Made by a program: the position numbers and the translations under genes. The notes beneath the pieces are model-generated. The model searched no databases and was not told the DNA's origin. It was given only the letters and a program-made list of their open reading frames with translations. A stretch of 64,000 nucleotides of DNA from Flavobacteriaceae bacterium (GTDB lineage Bacteria; Bacteroidota; Bacteroidia; Flavobacteriales; Flavobacteriaceae), in the NCBI GenBank assembly GCA_014075215.1, contig CP046177.1, forward strand, positions 3,162,501 through 3,226,500, in the 5' to 3' direction. Positions within the stretch are counted from its first letter, which is position 1. Every line of letters starts with the position of its first letter. Below are positions 63,129-64,000 of this stretch, one piece after another.

Positions 63129-63689
63129 TTAGTACTGAGCTGATAATGTTGTAGTACCTGTATATACTCCCGGAGTACTTGGAGATGAATCATCCTGACC
63201 TACTACTTTAATGTTTCAACCTAAACTTAACTTTAACTCTCCACTACTATTTAATGAAGTAGTCATCGCTGCTGCTGTTGTAGCACCAAATGAATAGTAT
63301 TTTGGAACAAACTCAATAGTAGAACCACCTGCATTGGTCAAGTTAGAGCTAGCTGCTGCTGTTAACTGAATTGCAGTACTTGGAGTTCCTTTTATCGTAA
63401 CGGTACTTACTGTTGGAGAACCTTCGAAATCTGTCTGTGCTCCGTCTGCTGTTGTAGCTGTTGAAGTAGCCGCAGAATACATGCTACCATCTCCTTGTAC
63501 ATGATAGTAACGGTTACCTGTAGCAGGAATGGCTACTTTTTGAAAATCTAGTAAAGTACCGGACACAGTCAATGGAATTACTAATTCTGCTTCCACATTC
63601 ATGGTTCCGCTTCCAGAAAACACCTGACCAAATGAAGTCATACTTACACATCCAAATACGATGGCTACTAATACATTTAATTTTTTCAT
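63129..63689 (-). pseudogene. DUF4402 pilin/surface-subunit-like protein with in-frame TGA
   Basis: Starts MKKLNVLVAIVFGCVSMTSF with a signal peptide. DUF4402 fold: GSGTMNVEAELVIPLTVS, LDFQKVAIPATGNR and VSTVTIKGTPSTAIQL. The frame stops at TGA 63216-63218 after ELKLSLG, but the same frame continues NIKVVGQDDSSPSTPGVYTG and TTTLSAQY to a TAA at 63129. PGVYTG-T-LSAQY is the normal last strand of the family, and GGA to TGA at one codon would explain the stop. The present product lacks the final strands. DUF4402 proteins are pilin- or surface-layer-like subunits; the neighbouring usher supports that. Confidence 0.75.
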
Positions 63690-63925
63690 GATATATAAAA
63701 TTTTAAAGTTATGCTGCAAATCTCTGACGATAATCCAAATCAAAAATTCCTTTTTCTGCTAATCAACCTTTTTTATAGATCAATGGAAAAATAAAAACGT
63801 TCAAGTGATATATCACTAATCATATCTATAGGTAAATTTTCTCCATAATCAGTTAGAAAGTTGAAAAGTGTAAAGTGTAAAGCTCTACTGAAGCTTTTCA
63901 GAGTTTCAACTGCTTTTTTGACATC

Positions 63926-64000
63926 GAACTCATTTAAACTTTTTCAATTTGCTAAAAAATGGGTGTTTTTAGCTCTGTTTTTATCTTTTTTTCCTTCCGT
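63926..64000 (+). repeat. MITE-like family B element, left part at the window edge
   Basis: GAACTCATTTAAACTTTTT start and the CTCTGTTTTTATCTTTTTTTCC core follow the consensus of 34586-34745; the element continues beyond the window. Its left flank lies in the upstream region of the DUF4402 gene. Confidence 0.8.

Overview
The window is AT-rich DNA from a Bacteroidota bacterium, most likely a marine-type Flavobacteriaceae. The evidence is a set of lineage-typical families (long-form GAPDH with an N-terminal extension, DUF4835, DUF6913, the Bacteroidetes omega subunit, 7TM-HD phosphodiesterase, DUF6443-type RHS protein, DUF4402 protein), TAnnTTTG-type -7 boxes upstream of several genes, and the order bamD-rpoZ-coaBC-DUF4835-recN. 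No rRNA, tRNA or CRISPR array was seen.

Layout. 1-2376: end of fdhD and a YdeP/FdhF-like molybdoenzyme. 2585-6908 (minus): an envelope operon of outer-membrane barrel, GH113-like glycosidase, lipoprotein and Omp85-like barrel; the first gene is scrambled at its 3' end by four exact 139-bp tandem copies. 7088-12670 (plus): a tightly coupled operon of FAD oxidoreductase, polyferredoxin membrane protein, YwqK-like protein and two family-2 glycosyltransferases. 12817-23934 (minus): a two-protein RHS/YD-repeat locus with small secreted partners and a frameshifted Skp/OmpH chaperone; the RHS protein has lost the end of its core and any toxin tip. 24128-31025: 7TM-HD protein, thiolase, NlpC/P60 peptidase, serC and serA. 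31467-33028: a BglII-like type II restriction-modification pair. 33148-35595: yggS, a decayed exonuclease gene and fabI. 36039-40657: a BcgI-like restriction-modification island between fabI and recN, inactivated by an ISKra4-type element with an 8-bp target duplication. 40670-47923 (minus): conserved core block recN to dapA and DUF6913. 48501-50179: ImmA/IrrE plus DUF4411 toxin-antitoxin-like pair. 50243-56416: split 5'-nucleotidase, DoxX-like protein, ligA, gapdh and a short lipoprotein. 56694-60107: a truncated IS5-type element and two diverged ISAon1-type elements. 60174-63689 (minus): an usher-like outer-membrane protein and a DUF4402 surface or pilin-like gene carrying an in-frame TGA.

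Two themes run through the window. First, at least three families of short, non-coding, inverted-repeat-ended elements (MITE-like; about 160, 163 and 185 bp) fill the gaps between genes, and two of the families repeatedly sit side by side. Second, an unusual number of genes show a recent lesion: 139-bp tandem amplification, 2-nt insertion in the RHS gene, 1-nt shift in ompH, IS insertion in the RM gene, decay of the exonuclease C-terminus and TGA in the DUF4402 gene. These fall mostly on surface, toxin and defence genes, which suggests either ongoing decay or on/off variation of the accessory repertoire. Single-base lesions could also be sequencing errors.
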